Shown here piece after piece: positions 14,443-20,696 of a stretch of 20,696 nt of DNA. Position 1 is the stretch's first letter. Each line of letters begins with the position of its first letter. The notes beneath the pieces were generated by a model. It was not told where the DNA came from. It ran no database searches and worked only from the letters and a program-made list of their open reading frames with translations. This DNA comes from an uncultured Oscillospiraceae bacterium (lineage in GTDB: Bacteria > Bacillota > Clostridia > Oscillospirales > Ruminococcaceae): the NCBI GenBank assembly GCA_910587135.1, contig CAJULF010000048.1, positions 1-20,696 of the forward strand. The letters run 5' to 3'. The position numbers and the translations under genes were made by a program.

Positions 14443-15294
14443 CTACTTCAATATGGATTTCACAAGCGATACGGTATGCACCGACTGGAATACCGTATTT
14501 CCGACTTTTCCGTCGCCGCCCGTAGGCACAAGAAATTCGCGCATCAGCTTCGGGATAGATATCGCCGATATCATGCAGCCTATGCCCATTACTATGTTCA
14601 TAGTGGTCGTGAACGTCGCGCCGAGCATGAGCGTGATCCCGATTTTGCACAATGTTATCTGTACTATTGTTGTGACAAAGGCTTTTACGATCTGATTAAG
14701 ATATCCCTTGAAAATACCCTTATCGTTGTCCAACAGTCCCACGCAGGCAAGCGGAACGCCGACGACCATTATCATCATTTCTATTCCGCGCGAAATAAAC
14801 GAAAACAGCAATATAAGAAAACAGATAAAGAATATCAGTCCTGCCAGAGCCGGAACAATACCTCCGGACGCAAGTCCCGTTATCCATTCCTGCGTAAAGT
14901 TCGTGTTGTCACTTATTGTGGAGATTATTGTATCGGTTATTTCGCGGCAAATATCCACAAACAAGCCATAGAGCCATTGAAAAATAAGAGCTGTTCCGAC
15001 AGCGCGGATGAAATTCATCATCAGAAGCATAGGATCGGCGTCGGGATCGCCGTCCGTCCACAAGACGTATACGTCGAACATCTTTTTCAGAAATTTCAGT
15101 ATTATAAGGCTTATTCCGACACCGTAGGTCACGGGCATAAGTATTGAAAAGAAATTTACACCTGTGGAGTCCGCGAAAAACTGCCCGCTGTCGAAAACCA
15201 TAAAATACAATGCGTTCAGCATAGTATCGTTTGCAAATACCGACACAATTCCGCTTATAAGTGCTATAATAAGCGTAGTTAAAATAAATGTCAA
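14443..15294 (-). CDS. VirB6/TrbL-like polytopic channel protein
   Basis: This 283-aa protein has about seven hydrophobic helices (near residues 3-21, 48-69, 93-115, 145-166, 170-187, 203-225 and 229-247) and no enzymatic motif, the layout of VirB6-like proteins of Gram-positive ICEs. The short charged loop WTDGDPDADP after the second helix fits known members. The start is a TTG at 15294 placed five bases after a perfect AAAGGAGG; no ATG is equally well placed. It should form the membrane pore through which the DNA-protein substrate passes, with PrgI and the two ATPases. Confidence 0.87.
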   Translation of the reverse strand: MTFILTTLIIALISGIVSVFANDTMLNALYFMVFDSGQFFADSTGVNFFSILMPVTYGVGISLIILKFLKKMFDVYVLWTDGDPDADPMLLMMNFIRAVGTALIFQWLYGLFVDICREITDTIISTISDNTNFTQEWITGLASGGIVPALAGLIFFICFLILLFSFISRGIEMMIMVVGVPLACVGLLDNDKGIFKGYLNQIVKAFVTTIVQITLCKIGITLMLGATFTTTMNIVMGIGCMISAISIPKLMREFLVPTGGDGKVGNTVFQSVHTVSLVKSILK

Positions 15295-15315
15295 AAAAAC
15301 CTCCTTTCCCGAATT

Positions 15316-15339
15316 GAGCCGCGGACAATGCCGCGGCTC
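15316..15339 (-). promoter_or_regulatory. Strong hairpin after the Flp-like pilin gene
   Basis: A perfect 9-bp GC-rich stem GAGCCGCGG/CCGCGGCTC with a 6-base loop lies between the pilin stop (15362) and the VirB6-like start (15294). No T-run follows directly. A 3' stabilising hairpin that keeps pilin mRNA abundant is the simplest reading. Confidence 0.7.
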
Positions 15340-15361
15340 GGGTTAAAGGGAAGTACGTCGA

Positions 15362-15610
15362 TTACGGTGCCATACCGAACATGGACGTTACCTGTGACTC
15401 GGTAGACGGCATAATAACGTTGTTCATCAACGCGATAAGTCCCACAAGCAGAAGTCCGCCGAGTACAACGCCGATTATAATAACGATAGCGTGCTCGGAT
15501 ACCGAGCCGCGCTTATCCGCCATAATCGCCTTGATCGCGAGAGCCTTTTCTCTCGCTGCCTCGTGTGCTGCCAGTGCCTTAACTGTGATTTTGCTGTTAA
15601 TCTTATTCAT
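15362..15610 (-). CDS. Flp-pilin-like small protein (DUF6133-like)
   Basis: This 82-aa protein has a hydrophilic, Ala/Lys-rich N-terminus of about 38 residues, a DKRG-SVSEHA junction, a hydrophobic helix (about residues 44-63) and a short tail ending MFGMAP. The junction resembles Flp prepilins, where cleavage follows Gly and a Glu lies at +5; here the Glu is at +4, so processing is plausible but not canonical. DUF6133 is a name I associate with similar ICE proteins. The ATG at 15610 has GGAGG nine bases upstream. It is followed by a strong hairpin and lies 20 bases after the SpoVG-family gene. It is my candidate for the major subunit of the Tad pilus. Confidence 0.78.
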   Translation of the reverse strand: MNKINSKITVKALAAHEAAREKALAIKAIMADKRGSVSEHAIVIIIGVVLGGLLLVGLIALMNNVIMPSTESQVTSMFGMAP

Positions 15611-15630
15611 TGGATAAATCCTCCTGTCAA

Positions 15631-15999
15631 TCAATTCATTTCGGGACCGTTGTCCTCAAATTCTTCTTCGGGTGTGCTGTCATACTGCTGCGGAGCTTCG
15701 TCGCGCTTCTGCGCTCCCTGCTGCAGCTCGTTGAGCTTACCCTGATATGCGTCGAGTACAACACTGTTTATCTCGCCGCGCAACTCCTTACTGAGCGGAA
15801 ACGCCGTATCGTAATACTTTTCGTTTCCGTCTTTGTCTATGCCTTTCTGGGACGGCATCTGCACAAACAAGCCTTTGGCTCCGTCCATAACCTTTAAGCC
15901 GCTGACAACAAACGCATCGTCAAGCGTTATGCTTGCTAATGCTTTGGCATTGCCCTTTTCCGTCAGTCTGACGTTCTTGGGTTCGCATGAAATCTTCAT
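15631..15999 (-). CDS. SpoVG-family protein
   Basis: This 122-aa protein carries a SpoVG-like fold over about residues 1-90, including KALASITLDDAFVVSGLKVM and GLFVQMPSQKG. SpoVG proteins are small RNA- or DNA-binding regulators in Firmicutes. Here the core is followed by an extra Gln/Glu-rich tail (about residues 90-122). The ATG at 15999 follows GGAGGTATTTT. Its place between the VirB2-like and Flp-like genes suggests a regulator of the transfer genes or their mRNA; I infer this from position only. Confidence 0.88.
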   Translation of the reverse strand: MKISCEPKNVRLTEKGNAKALASITLDDAFVVSGLKVMDGAKGLFVQMPSQKGIDKDGNEKYYDTAFPLSKELRGEINSVVLDAYQGKLNELQQGAQKRDEAPQQYDSTPEEEFEDNGPEMN

Positions 16000-16049
16000 A
16001 AAATACCTCCTCTATGTCCGTTCATGCTTTTACTGTCATGATTGTTTTT

Positions 16050-16079
16050 TCAGGGCGGCAGCCCCGAGGTATGTAACAT
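16050..16079 (-). CDS. Possible 9-codon leader ORF between the VirB2-like and SpoVG genes
   Basis: GGAGG at 16088-16092 is placed eight bases before an ATG that opens a very short frame (MLHTSGLPP, stop TGA). The strong site has no other gene to serve, because the SpoVG-family gene has its own GGAGG much closer. Two more tiny frames with ATGA overlaps run from here into the SpoVG start. It may be a leader peptide or the remnant of a lost gene; weak evidence. The rest of 16000-16093 holds nothing else I can name. Confidence 0.25.
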   Translation of the reverse strand: MLHTSGLPP

Positions 16080-16093
16080 ATCTCCCGCCTCCT

Positions 16094-16429
16094 TTAAGAA
16101 GAATAATAGCTGACGACAACATTAAGTAAACTGGTAGCTAATACTGCACCAATTATCGAAACAACAGCCGTGGCAATTCGGTTGTTCCATTTCTTCTGAT
16201 CCATTTCATCAGCCGCGCTGCGGCGTATACAGAAATAGACAATAAGAACCACGCCTATGACGGGTGCAATGACCAAAGCCGCGGTTGTAACGTCATCAAT
16301 AAGTTTTTTGGTACCCGTTACCGCGACCGAGTCTGCAATATTTCCCGCGGCAAATGCGTTTCTCGCAGTGACGGTGCTTATTGCAAGCGACATCAGCAAA
16401 GCGTACAGTTTTTTCATTATTTTCTTCAC
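16094..16429 (-). CDS. VirB2/TrbC-like pilin candidate with signal peptide
   Basis: This 111-aa protein has a Sec signal peptide with a basic start, hydrophobic core and an AFA-A cleavage site near residue 27, then two membrane helices (about 50-67 and 85-107) separated by a charged loop (RRSAADEMDQKKWNNR). That is the layout of VirB2/TrbC-type conjugative pilins; I cannot prove the family by motif. The start is a GTG at 16429, sharing one base with the TAG of the virD4 gene and following a run of G at five bases; an ATG 12 bases further down has poorer spacing. It sits directly after the coupling protein. Confidence 0.78.
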   Translation of the reverse strand: MKKIMKKLYALLMSLAISTVTARNAFAAGNIADSVAVTGTKKLIDDVTTAALVIAPVIGVVLIVYFCIRRSAADEMDQKKWNNRIATAVVSIIGAVLATSLLNVVVSYYSS

Positions 16430-18444
16430 TATATCCCCCCCTTTCTGAAAAATGGTGTTCTATGTAATCCCCGATCCGATCCCGCCGCCTGTTCGGGCTG
16501 TTCCTCTTTGGCGGCGTTATCCAACCAAGGTTTCCACACAAGCCGTTCCGTTTCATAACCCCCTCTTTCGAGGCGCGCGTCCTCGTCTGCCTCTATGAGT
16601 TTGGTATTGTGAGGCTTGCTCCCCAGTCCCAGCATTCGGTTATATAGCCATTTGGATAGGTCGGGCGCTGTCATTATCGCGGGCGAGTTTTGTGAGAGCA
16701 CAATCTGATACGGTCGCTCTATCTTACCCACTTCCTCGGGCAGCATCAGCTTGCGCTCCGACAGCTGAATATTGGTTGATGATGACGGAGAACTGTATTT
16801 CTGTATCGTACCGCCCAGTGAATATGTGGACGTGGTGTAGCTGCCCATGCTTTTGGATATTTCCTCTCTTGTGTTGAAATCGAGCGAAGCAAGGTATATC
16901 CAGTAATGACAGTTGCCGCGGATTATTCCCGCGACCTCCTGTCCGTATTTGTCTATAAGCTGATTAAAGTCCTGAATAAACAGATTCCAGCGTATCCCAT
17001 AGCCGCCCGCAACGGTCATCTTTATCTGAAAATCCGTGATGGCGGCAAAGTTTCCGAATTCGTCCAGAACGAAATTGACGCGGTGGGGAAGTCTGTTTCC
17101 GCATTTCTTCGCAAAGGTGACAAGCTGCTCATACTGCTGTGATACAAGCAGGGTAACTATCGGATAAAACGTTGCTTTCTGATCCGGCAGGATAAAGAAA
17201 AGCGCCTGTTTAGGCTTTTTCCCGAAATCCTCAAGAGAAAACTCGGACTCTCTTGTGATAAGGTACATATCGTTGGTGACAAATAATCTCAGCGTTGTAA
17301 GCGCCGAGGTATAAAAGGAGCCGCCCATTCTGTCCGGCGCTATCTTCGCTATGGATATAAGCGATTTTGCCGGATGTCCGTCGGGCAGCTTCTGCATATA
17401 CGCGTCTATCGGCATGACCTTATTAACGGTCTTACACATATTCGCGATAAACTCATAGACGTTGGTGAGGTTCTGATATTCGGGTCTGTCCTTATTGTCG
17501 CACACCACGCATAGCACGGCTGCGGCTACTACCGCCATTTCACCGTTTGTCCATATAGGCTCGGAATGCTCGTTCTTTTCAACTATAAACGTTACGAAAT
17601 CCCACGCGTAGGTCTGCGCGTCATCGACTCTGCCGTCGTTATACGCGTCTATAATCATCTGCAGGGGATTGTATCTGTCAGATTTTTTCGGCGAATTGAA
17701 ATCCATTACCCGAACCGTATATCCAAGGCTTTCAAGCAATTCGTGCGTATAGTGATAAAGCTCGCCTTTGGGGTCGTTTGCGACAATACCCTCGCCCGCA
17801 AGAGCAAGGGTACAGATGGATTGTATAACAAGACAGCGGGATTTGCCGCAGCGCGTCGCGCCTATTGTAAGCGTATGAACGTCCTCCGTGATACACGGCA
17901 GCCTTTCACCGCCCGAGCGCTCGTTTCTTGCAAGCACTATGCCGCCTTCTTTTATTATCCTCTCATTTATAACGGATTTTTTTGATTCTGTTTCATGTCC
18001 GCTTTCAATACGTTTAAATCTTTCGTCGCCGCGTCTGCACAGCTCCGATACCGCAGGGGAAAAGGCGGAAAGCTCAACGTAGGAAAACAGCCTTTCCTTG
18101 TCCTTATCCGTCATAAACCACGCCGTACCGTGCTGTCCCTGTCCGTATGGTATAGGTATCTTGATTTTATTCGTCACCTTAAAGGTTTTAGCCTGATACG
18201 GTCGCTGCGACATAAAGAAATAACAGCCGCACAGAAGCAAGACGACCAATTCAAAAATGCCGAACAGTTTGCGCAGCTGTTCGTCCGAAAAAATATTCCC
18301 TATAAGATTTTCTATGCTGAAAAAACCGTCGCTCAGATTTATTTTTCTGATAGAGGCGTTCACCATATTTGACCATAGCACGTTTACCGCCGTTCCCACG
18401 ATAAACAGAAATACGCACATGGCAATTTTATATTTTATTTTCAT
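16429..18444 (-). CDS. virD4: VirD4/TraG-family type IV coupling protein
   Basis: This 671-aa protein is the ATPase that delivers the relaxase-DNA complex and protein substrates to the T4SS channel. Two N-terminal membrane helices are visible (about 6-25 and 61-78), followed by Walker A GATRCGKSR at 195-203, the TraG-family NDPKGELY segment at 223-230, and Walker B VNFVLDEFGNF at 456-466. The C-terminal 60 residues are basic and acidic mixed, without clear domain. Length is typical for Gram-positive TraG. The ATG at 18444 follows GGAGGATAA. It begins the core transfer genes and shares its stop with the next start. Confidence 0.95.
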   Translation of the reverse strand: MKIKYKIAMCVFLFIVGTAVNVLWSNMVNASIRKINLSDGFFSIENLIGNIFSDEQLRKLFGIFELVVLLLCGCYFFMSQRPYQAKTFKVTNKIKIPIPYGQGQHGTAWFMTDKDKERLFSYVELSAFSPAVSELCRRGDERFKRIESGHETESKKSVINERIIKEGGIVLARNERSGGERLPCITEDVHTLTIGATRCGKSRCLVIQSICTLALAGEGIVANDPKGELYHYTHELLESLGYTVRVMDFNSPKKSDRYNPLQMIIDAYNDGRVDDAQTYAWDFVTFIVEKNEHSEPIWTNGEMAVVAAAVLCVVCDNKDRPEYQNLTNVYEFIANMCKTVNKVMPIDAYMQKLPDGHPAKSLISIAKIAPDRMGGSFYTSALTTLRLFVTNDMYLITRESEFSLEDFGKKPKQALFFILPDQKATFYPIVTLLVSQQYEQLVTFAKKCGNRLPHRVNFVLDEFGNFAAITDFQIKMTVAGGYGIRWNLFIQDFNQLIDKYGQEVAGIIRGNCHYWIYLASLDFNTREEISKSMGSYTTSTYSLGGTIQKYSSPSSSTNIQLSERKLMLPEEVGKIERPYQIVLSQNSPAIMTAPDLSKWLYNRMLGLGSKPHNTKLIEADEDARLERGGYETERLVWKPWLDNAAKEEQPEQAAGSDRGLHRTPFFRKGGI

Positions 18445-18490
18445 TTATCCTCCGTCCCGCGATCCAAGCGCACTTTTTTGATGTTATCAT
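18428..18490 (-). CDS. Possible 20-codon ORF ahead of virD4
   Basis: GGAGGTGGTTCAAAA lies before an ATG that opens a 20-residue frame (starts MITSKKCAWIAGRR) running into the first codons of virD4. The stretch around this start is nearly identical to that around the start of the DUF3849-like gene at 19325, so it may be a duplicated leader or the remnant of a lost gene. Translation through virD4's ribosome site could control virD4 output. Weak evidence. Confidence 0.3.
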   Translation of the reverse strand: MITSKKCAWIAGRRINENKI

Positions 18491-18509
18491 TTTTGAACCA
18501 CCTCCGGAA

Positions 18510-19325
18510 TTATAATTCCAACTGATCGTCGGCAACCGCTCCGCTGTCCTCAAGGTCGTTATGGCGTTCGATTTCTCCGGCTACGGCATTGGCTTTGTCC
18601 CTTATACCATGTTTGTCATCTCCGTTCACAAGACCTGCCCGCACGAGCTTGCTCTCAATCTCGGACAGATCGTATTCCCGAAGCGCTTCGGCAAGCCCGA
18701 ATATCTGTTCCGTATTTGCAAACACATTAAAACGTTTGTCGTATTCGCCGCTGAACGAGTTTTCAAGATAATCTGTAAGATCTGATCTCCCCTCGGCGGA
18801 CTCCTGTCCATGCAGGGCGTTTGCGAGAACAGCTTTACATCGTTCGGTTCCGAATTCCTCCGCCATTTCTCCCATAAAGGCGCTGATTTTGTCGGGGCTG
18901 TCAAGCCCGGATATGTTGTCGCTTATAAGCCTTGCGCACTTTGCGGTGGCATTATCGCTTACACGCTGCAGTCTGCCGCGTTCTCTCTCCAACATCTCAA
19001 CGGTATTTATCGCTATAAGCGATTCCCGCGACAGCACCTCGGACAGCTTGTAGTCCTCAGATAGCTTCAATCTTCCGTTCACGCACTGCATAAGGTCCGC
19101 CGCCCCCACTCCCGCAGGCTCGAGGTCGCGCCTTTTGGTGGTAAAATTCACACCGAGCACCGTATTGACCGAAATGGGATTTTCCACGCAGCGCTTTTCA
19201 AATTCCCGCATAGCCTGCTGCAGCGATAATTCCGTTGCGGGCTGACCGTAATTCCGATAGTGTTCTTTTGTATCGAACGCTCTGACATAAAAGCTGAAAT
19301 CGCATATGTTTCCGTGGTTTATCAT
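18510..19325 (-). CDS. Accessory ICE protein, possibly DUF3849-related
   Basis: This 271-aa soluble protein is not clearly recognised. The N-terminal part (SFYVRAFDTKEHYRNYGQP, then LSLQQAMREFEKRC) and two C-terminal segments (FGTERCKAVLANAL and DKRFNVFANTEQI) resemble the repeating style of DUF3848/DUF3849 accessory proteins in Firmicutes mobile elements, where RVxYVLANT-like strings recur. No catalytic motif is visible. The ATG at 19325 has a GGAGGTAG site. A terminator hairpin (19348-19377) sits directly upstream, so expression seems to need read-through from ssb. It stands at the head of the transfer operon, just before virD4. Confidence 0.7.
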   Translation of the reverse strand: MINHGNICDFSFYVRAFDTKEHYRNYGQPATELSLQQAMREFEKRCVENPISVNTVLGVNFTTKRRDLEPAGVGAADLMQCVNGRLKLSEDYKLSEVLSRESLIAINTVEMLERERGRLQRVSDNATAKCARLISDNISGLDSPDKISAFMGEMAEEFGTERCKAVLANALHGQESAEGRSDLTDYLENSFSGEYDKRFNVFANTEQIFGLAEALREYDLSEIESKLVRAGLVNGDDKHGIRDKANAVAGEIERHNDLEDSGAVADDQLEL

Positions 19326-19347
19326 TTTTGAACTACCTCCTATCAAT

Positions 19348-19377
19348 AAAAAAAGAGCACGAAATCACTTCGTACCC
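19348..19377 (-). terminator. Terminator-like hairpin after ssb
   Basis: On the minus strand the RNA stem GGGUACGAA/UUCGUGCUC (9 pairs including two G-U) with a 5-base loop is followed by seven U. It ends about 8 bases before the GGAGG of the next gene, leaving no space for a promoter. An attenuator gating the transfer operon is possible. Confidence 0.75.
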
Positions 19378-19396
19378 TTGAGCTTTATTTCATTTC

Positions 19397-19419
19397 AGGT
19401 GCGACATGATGCCGCACCT
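19397..19419. repeat. 23-bp imperfect palindrome at a gene end (copy 2)
   Basis: These 23 bases are identical to 6474-6496, about 13 kb away. Arms AGGTGCG and CGCACCT surround a CAT-ATG core. This copy begins 11 bases after the ssb stop and precedes the terminator hairpin at 19348-19377. Confidence 0.7.
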
Positions 19420-19430
19420 ATCATTCCTAT

Positions 19431-19880
19431 TTAAAAGGGATAATCGTCGTCGGTCTGCTCAAGCGCGGGATAATCTCCGACTTCCGCGGGAGCGCTGCTG
19501 TTCGGCGAAGCGGGCGGAACAGGCGGCGGTACCGGCGGCGGAGCACTTTCTGCTTTGGGCTTAGGCTCTCCCGTGAAGCACAGTCTGTCCGCGATGATCT
19601 CATGCCATGTCGCGGGATTTCCGTTTTTATCCGTATAGCCGCGCGTCTGAAATTCGCCCTCAACCAGAATCGAACGTCCCTTTGAAAAGTATTTCGTGAC
19701 AAATTCCGCGTGACTTCGCCAAGCGACAACGTTGAAAAAGTCCGATTTCTTTTCCTCTCCCTTTGCCTGATACCGCCTGTCGACCGCTATTCTGAACGTG
19801 CAGACGCTCACGCCCTGCGGCGTGGTTTTAAGCTCGAGGTCGTTCGCGATACGCCCCATCATGATGACTTTGTTGTACAT
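19431..19880 (-). CDS. ssb: Single-stranded DNA-binding protein
   Basis: This 149-aa protein has the OB-fold of bacterial SSB over about residues 1-105 (NKVIMMGRIANDLELKTTPQ, FFNVVAWRSHAEFVTKYFSK, ILVEGEFQTRGYTDKNG), a proline-rich linker (APPPVPPPVPP) and the classic acidic tip DDDYPF that binds partner proteins. It would coat the single-stranded transferred DNA or assist replication of the element. The ATG at 19880 follows GGGAGGAATTATC and overlaps the end of the methyltransferase remnant by 22 bases. A palindrome and terminator hairpin follow it. Confidence 0.96.
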   Translation of the reverse strand: MYNKVIMMGRIANDLELKTTPQGVSVCTFRIAVDRRYQAKGEEKKSDFFNVVAWRSHAEFVTKYFSKGRSILVEGEFQTRGYTDKNGNPATWHEIIADRLCFTGEPKPKAESAPPPVPPPVPPASPNSSAPAEVGDYPALEQTDDDYPF

Positions 19881-20218
19881 GATAATTCCTCCCGTGTTCT
19901 TATTTCCGCAAGTTCCTTATACCGCGGATTAAGCTCTATTCCCAAAAAATCTCTGCCGTTTTCGTTGGCGGCAATTCCCGTTGTACCGCTTCCCGTGAAC
20001 GGGTCAAGCACCGTTCCTCAATGCTCGTTTATAAGCTCGCTTGTGCGCAGAGCCTTACCGTGATGGTCACAATTGACGTCGCCGCCTGTCCAGTCAGCTG
20101 TGCCGTAATCCCTAAGACCGTAATAGGGCGGGGACGTTACACAGCAGTTTATGCTGCCGCTCGGCAGCTTTTGAAGCTCGGTCAGCGCATCGCCTGTTAT
20201 TATCCGATTTTCTGTCAT
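19859..20218 (-). pseudogene. DNA N-6/N-4 methyltransferase remnant with internal deletion
   Basis: The N-terminal end is intact: IITGDALTELQKLPSGSINC leads into the catalytic motif TSPPYYGLRDYG. After about 66 codons an in-frame TGA (20018-20020) occurs, and the same frame then continues with the AdoMet-binding motif GTVLDPFTGSGTTG and IELNPRYKELAEIR. Methyltransferases of this type have roughly 150 or more residues between these motifs, including the target-recognition part, so the middle has been deleted and the gene is inactive unless the stop is bypassed. The start at 20218 has a GAGGATAA site. A single sequencing error could not restore the missing segment. It probably once served anti-restriction or regulation. 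Confidence 0.85.
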
Positions 20219-20238
20219 ATTTATCCTCGCTTTGTAAC

Positions 20239-20270
20239 AAAAAAAGCACGATTTTTTTAACCGTGCTTTT
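20239..20270 (-). terminator. Terminator-like hairpin after the HepT-like gene
   Basis: A perfect 9-bp stem AAAAGCACG/CGTGCTTTT with an 11-base loop is followed on the minus strand by seven T. It resembles the hairpins at 6413-6442 and 19348-19377 in stem sequence and in lying just upstream of the next gene's ribosome site. Confidence 0.8.
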
Positions 20271-20290
20271 CGTTATTTAATTGTGAGAAC

Positions 20291-20683
20291 TTACGGCTCC
20301 ATTTCGTCGTCCTCATCGTCCTCGGCTTCAAGGTCACTCTGATTTTGATTAAGCCATTCTTCACAGAATGTTTTTAGCTCGTCAACGTCGTCGTGAGCGA
20401 CCTCAAAAATACTATTCAAGTTAACATCGCCATACGCGTGAACCATAAAATCGCGCAGCCCGCAAATCTTTTTCCATGATATCTGTGGATATTGTGCTCT
20501 GAAATCCATCGGAAGATGCTTCACTTCTTCGCCTATCTGCGCCAAATTAAAGCATATGGATCGCTGAAAATCGCCATCGCTTAAAAAGTTTGAAATGTTA
20601 TCGTCAAGTCTTTTCAATGTTCCCTTGATCTCGTCGCATCGTTCGACTATGTGTTCAAGAATACTTTCAGTCCTGTCTGGCAT
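20291..20683 (-). CDS. hepT: HepT-like HEPN-domain RNase toxin (DUF86)
   Basis: This 130-aa protein is an all-helical HEPN/DUF86 protein with the RX4HXY catalytic motif as RDFMVHAY and the family segment ICFNLAQIGEEVKHLP. HepT toxins pair with a MntA nucleotidyltransferase antitoxin that AMPylates the Tyr of this motif; the partner gene is not in the window and would have to lie just beyond base 20696. The body is of normal length, but the C-terminus carries an extra acidic tail (EAEDDEDDEMEP) similar to those of two other proteins here. The ATG at 20683 has a GAGGT site eight bases upstream. It would stabilise the element or act in phage defence. Confidence 0.85.
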   Translation of the reverse strand: MPDRTESILEHIVERCDEIKGTLKRLDDNISNFLSDGDFQRSICFNLAQIGEEVKHLPMDFRAQYPQISWKKICGLRDFMVHAYGDVNLNSIFEVAHDDVDELKTFCEEWLNQNQSDLEAEDDEDDEMEP

Positions 20684-20696
20684 ATAACAGTACCTC

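Noticed and set aside
14251..15147. Long plus-strand frame of about 298 codons opposite the VirB6-like gene
   Set aside because: It is antisense to a well-supported membrane-protein gene, has no ribosome-binding site, and its Tyr/His/Arg-rich translation is typical of a shadow frame.
15316..15339. Hairpin after the pilin gene as a rho-independent terminator
   Set aside because: No T-run follows the stem directly; the later T stretch lies after the GGAGG of the next gene.
19431..19448. The DDDYPF end of SSB as a fourth member of the shared acidic tail
   Set aside because: This tip is the normal SSB partner-binding motif and does not end in Glu-Pro.
19859..20218. Sequencing error or frameshift explaining the stop in the methyltransferase
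   Set aside because: Frame is the same on both sides of the TGA and a large middle segment is missing, so one base error cannot explain it.

Overview
The window reads as a transfer region of an integrative and conjugative element (ICE) or large conjugative plasmid from a Clostridia-type member of the Bacillota. The evidence is: strong GGAGG ribosome-binding sites before almost every gene, a monoderm-style type IV secretion set (VirD4, VirB6-like, PrgI, VirB4), a SpoVG-family protein, and ICE-type cargo (DNA methyltransferases, SSB, a HepT-like toxin). Every gene I can support is on the minus strand, so transcription runs from high to low coordinates. The species cannot be named from the sequence alone, and no relaxase, integrase or attachment site is visible.

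In the direction of transcription, the right end (20683 to 19431) holds a HepT-like HEPN RNase toxin, a DNA methyltransferase remnant that lost its middle, and ssb. Next (19325 to 13881) comes the first half of the transfer machinery: a DUF3849-like protein, the coupling ATPase VirD4/TraG, a VirB2-like pilin candidate with a signal peptide, a SpoVG-family protein, a Flp-pilin-like small protein, a VirB6-like channel protein, a small two-helix membrane protein and PrgI.

The most striking part follows (13890 to 7545): an apparently complete monoderm Tad/Flp pilus-assembly module sits directly after PrgI, where VirB4 might be expected. It holds an A24 prepilin peptidase, CpaB/SAF, a TadZ-like P-loop protein, the TadA/CpaF ATPase, TadB, TadC and two TadE/DUF4320-like pseudopilins. 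Genes overlap or lie 1 to 20 bases apart, except for a gap between tadZ and tadA that carries four tandem hairpins. After the Tad block come two unrecognised cargo-like ORFs (7532 to 6091), then the T4SS resumes: a membrane-anchored VirB4/TraC N-terminal-like protein, a small GntR regulator, VirB4, an inserted leucine-rich-repeat protein, a large one-helix protein in the position of the CD1108-type ICE protein, and the start of a cytosine-C5 methyltransferase cut by the window edge.

My reading is that a Tad-type pilus, with its own prepilin peptidase and pilin, is wired into the conjugation operon and may provide mating contact or work alongside the T4SS channel. A second layer of structure sits between genes. 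Three proteins of unrelated sequence (HepT, the 345-aa ORF and the 102-aa ORF) end in a similar acidic tail finishing in Glu-Pro. A 23-bp palindrome recurs at gene ends, and three similar terminator hairpins sit almost directly on the next gene's ribosome-binding site with no room for a promoter. The acidic tails could be secretion signals for the T4SS, and the hairpins could make the operon depend on read-through. Both ideas are inference.
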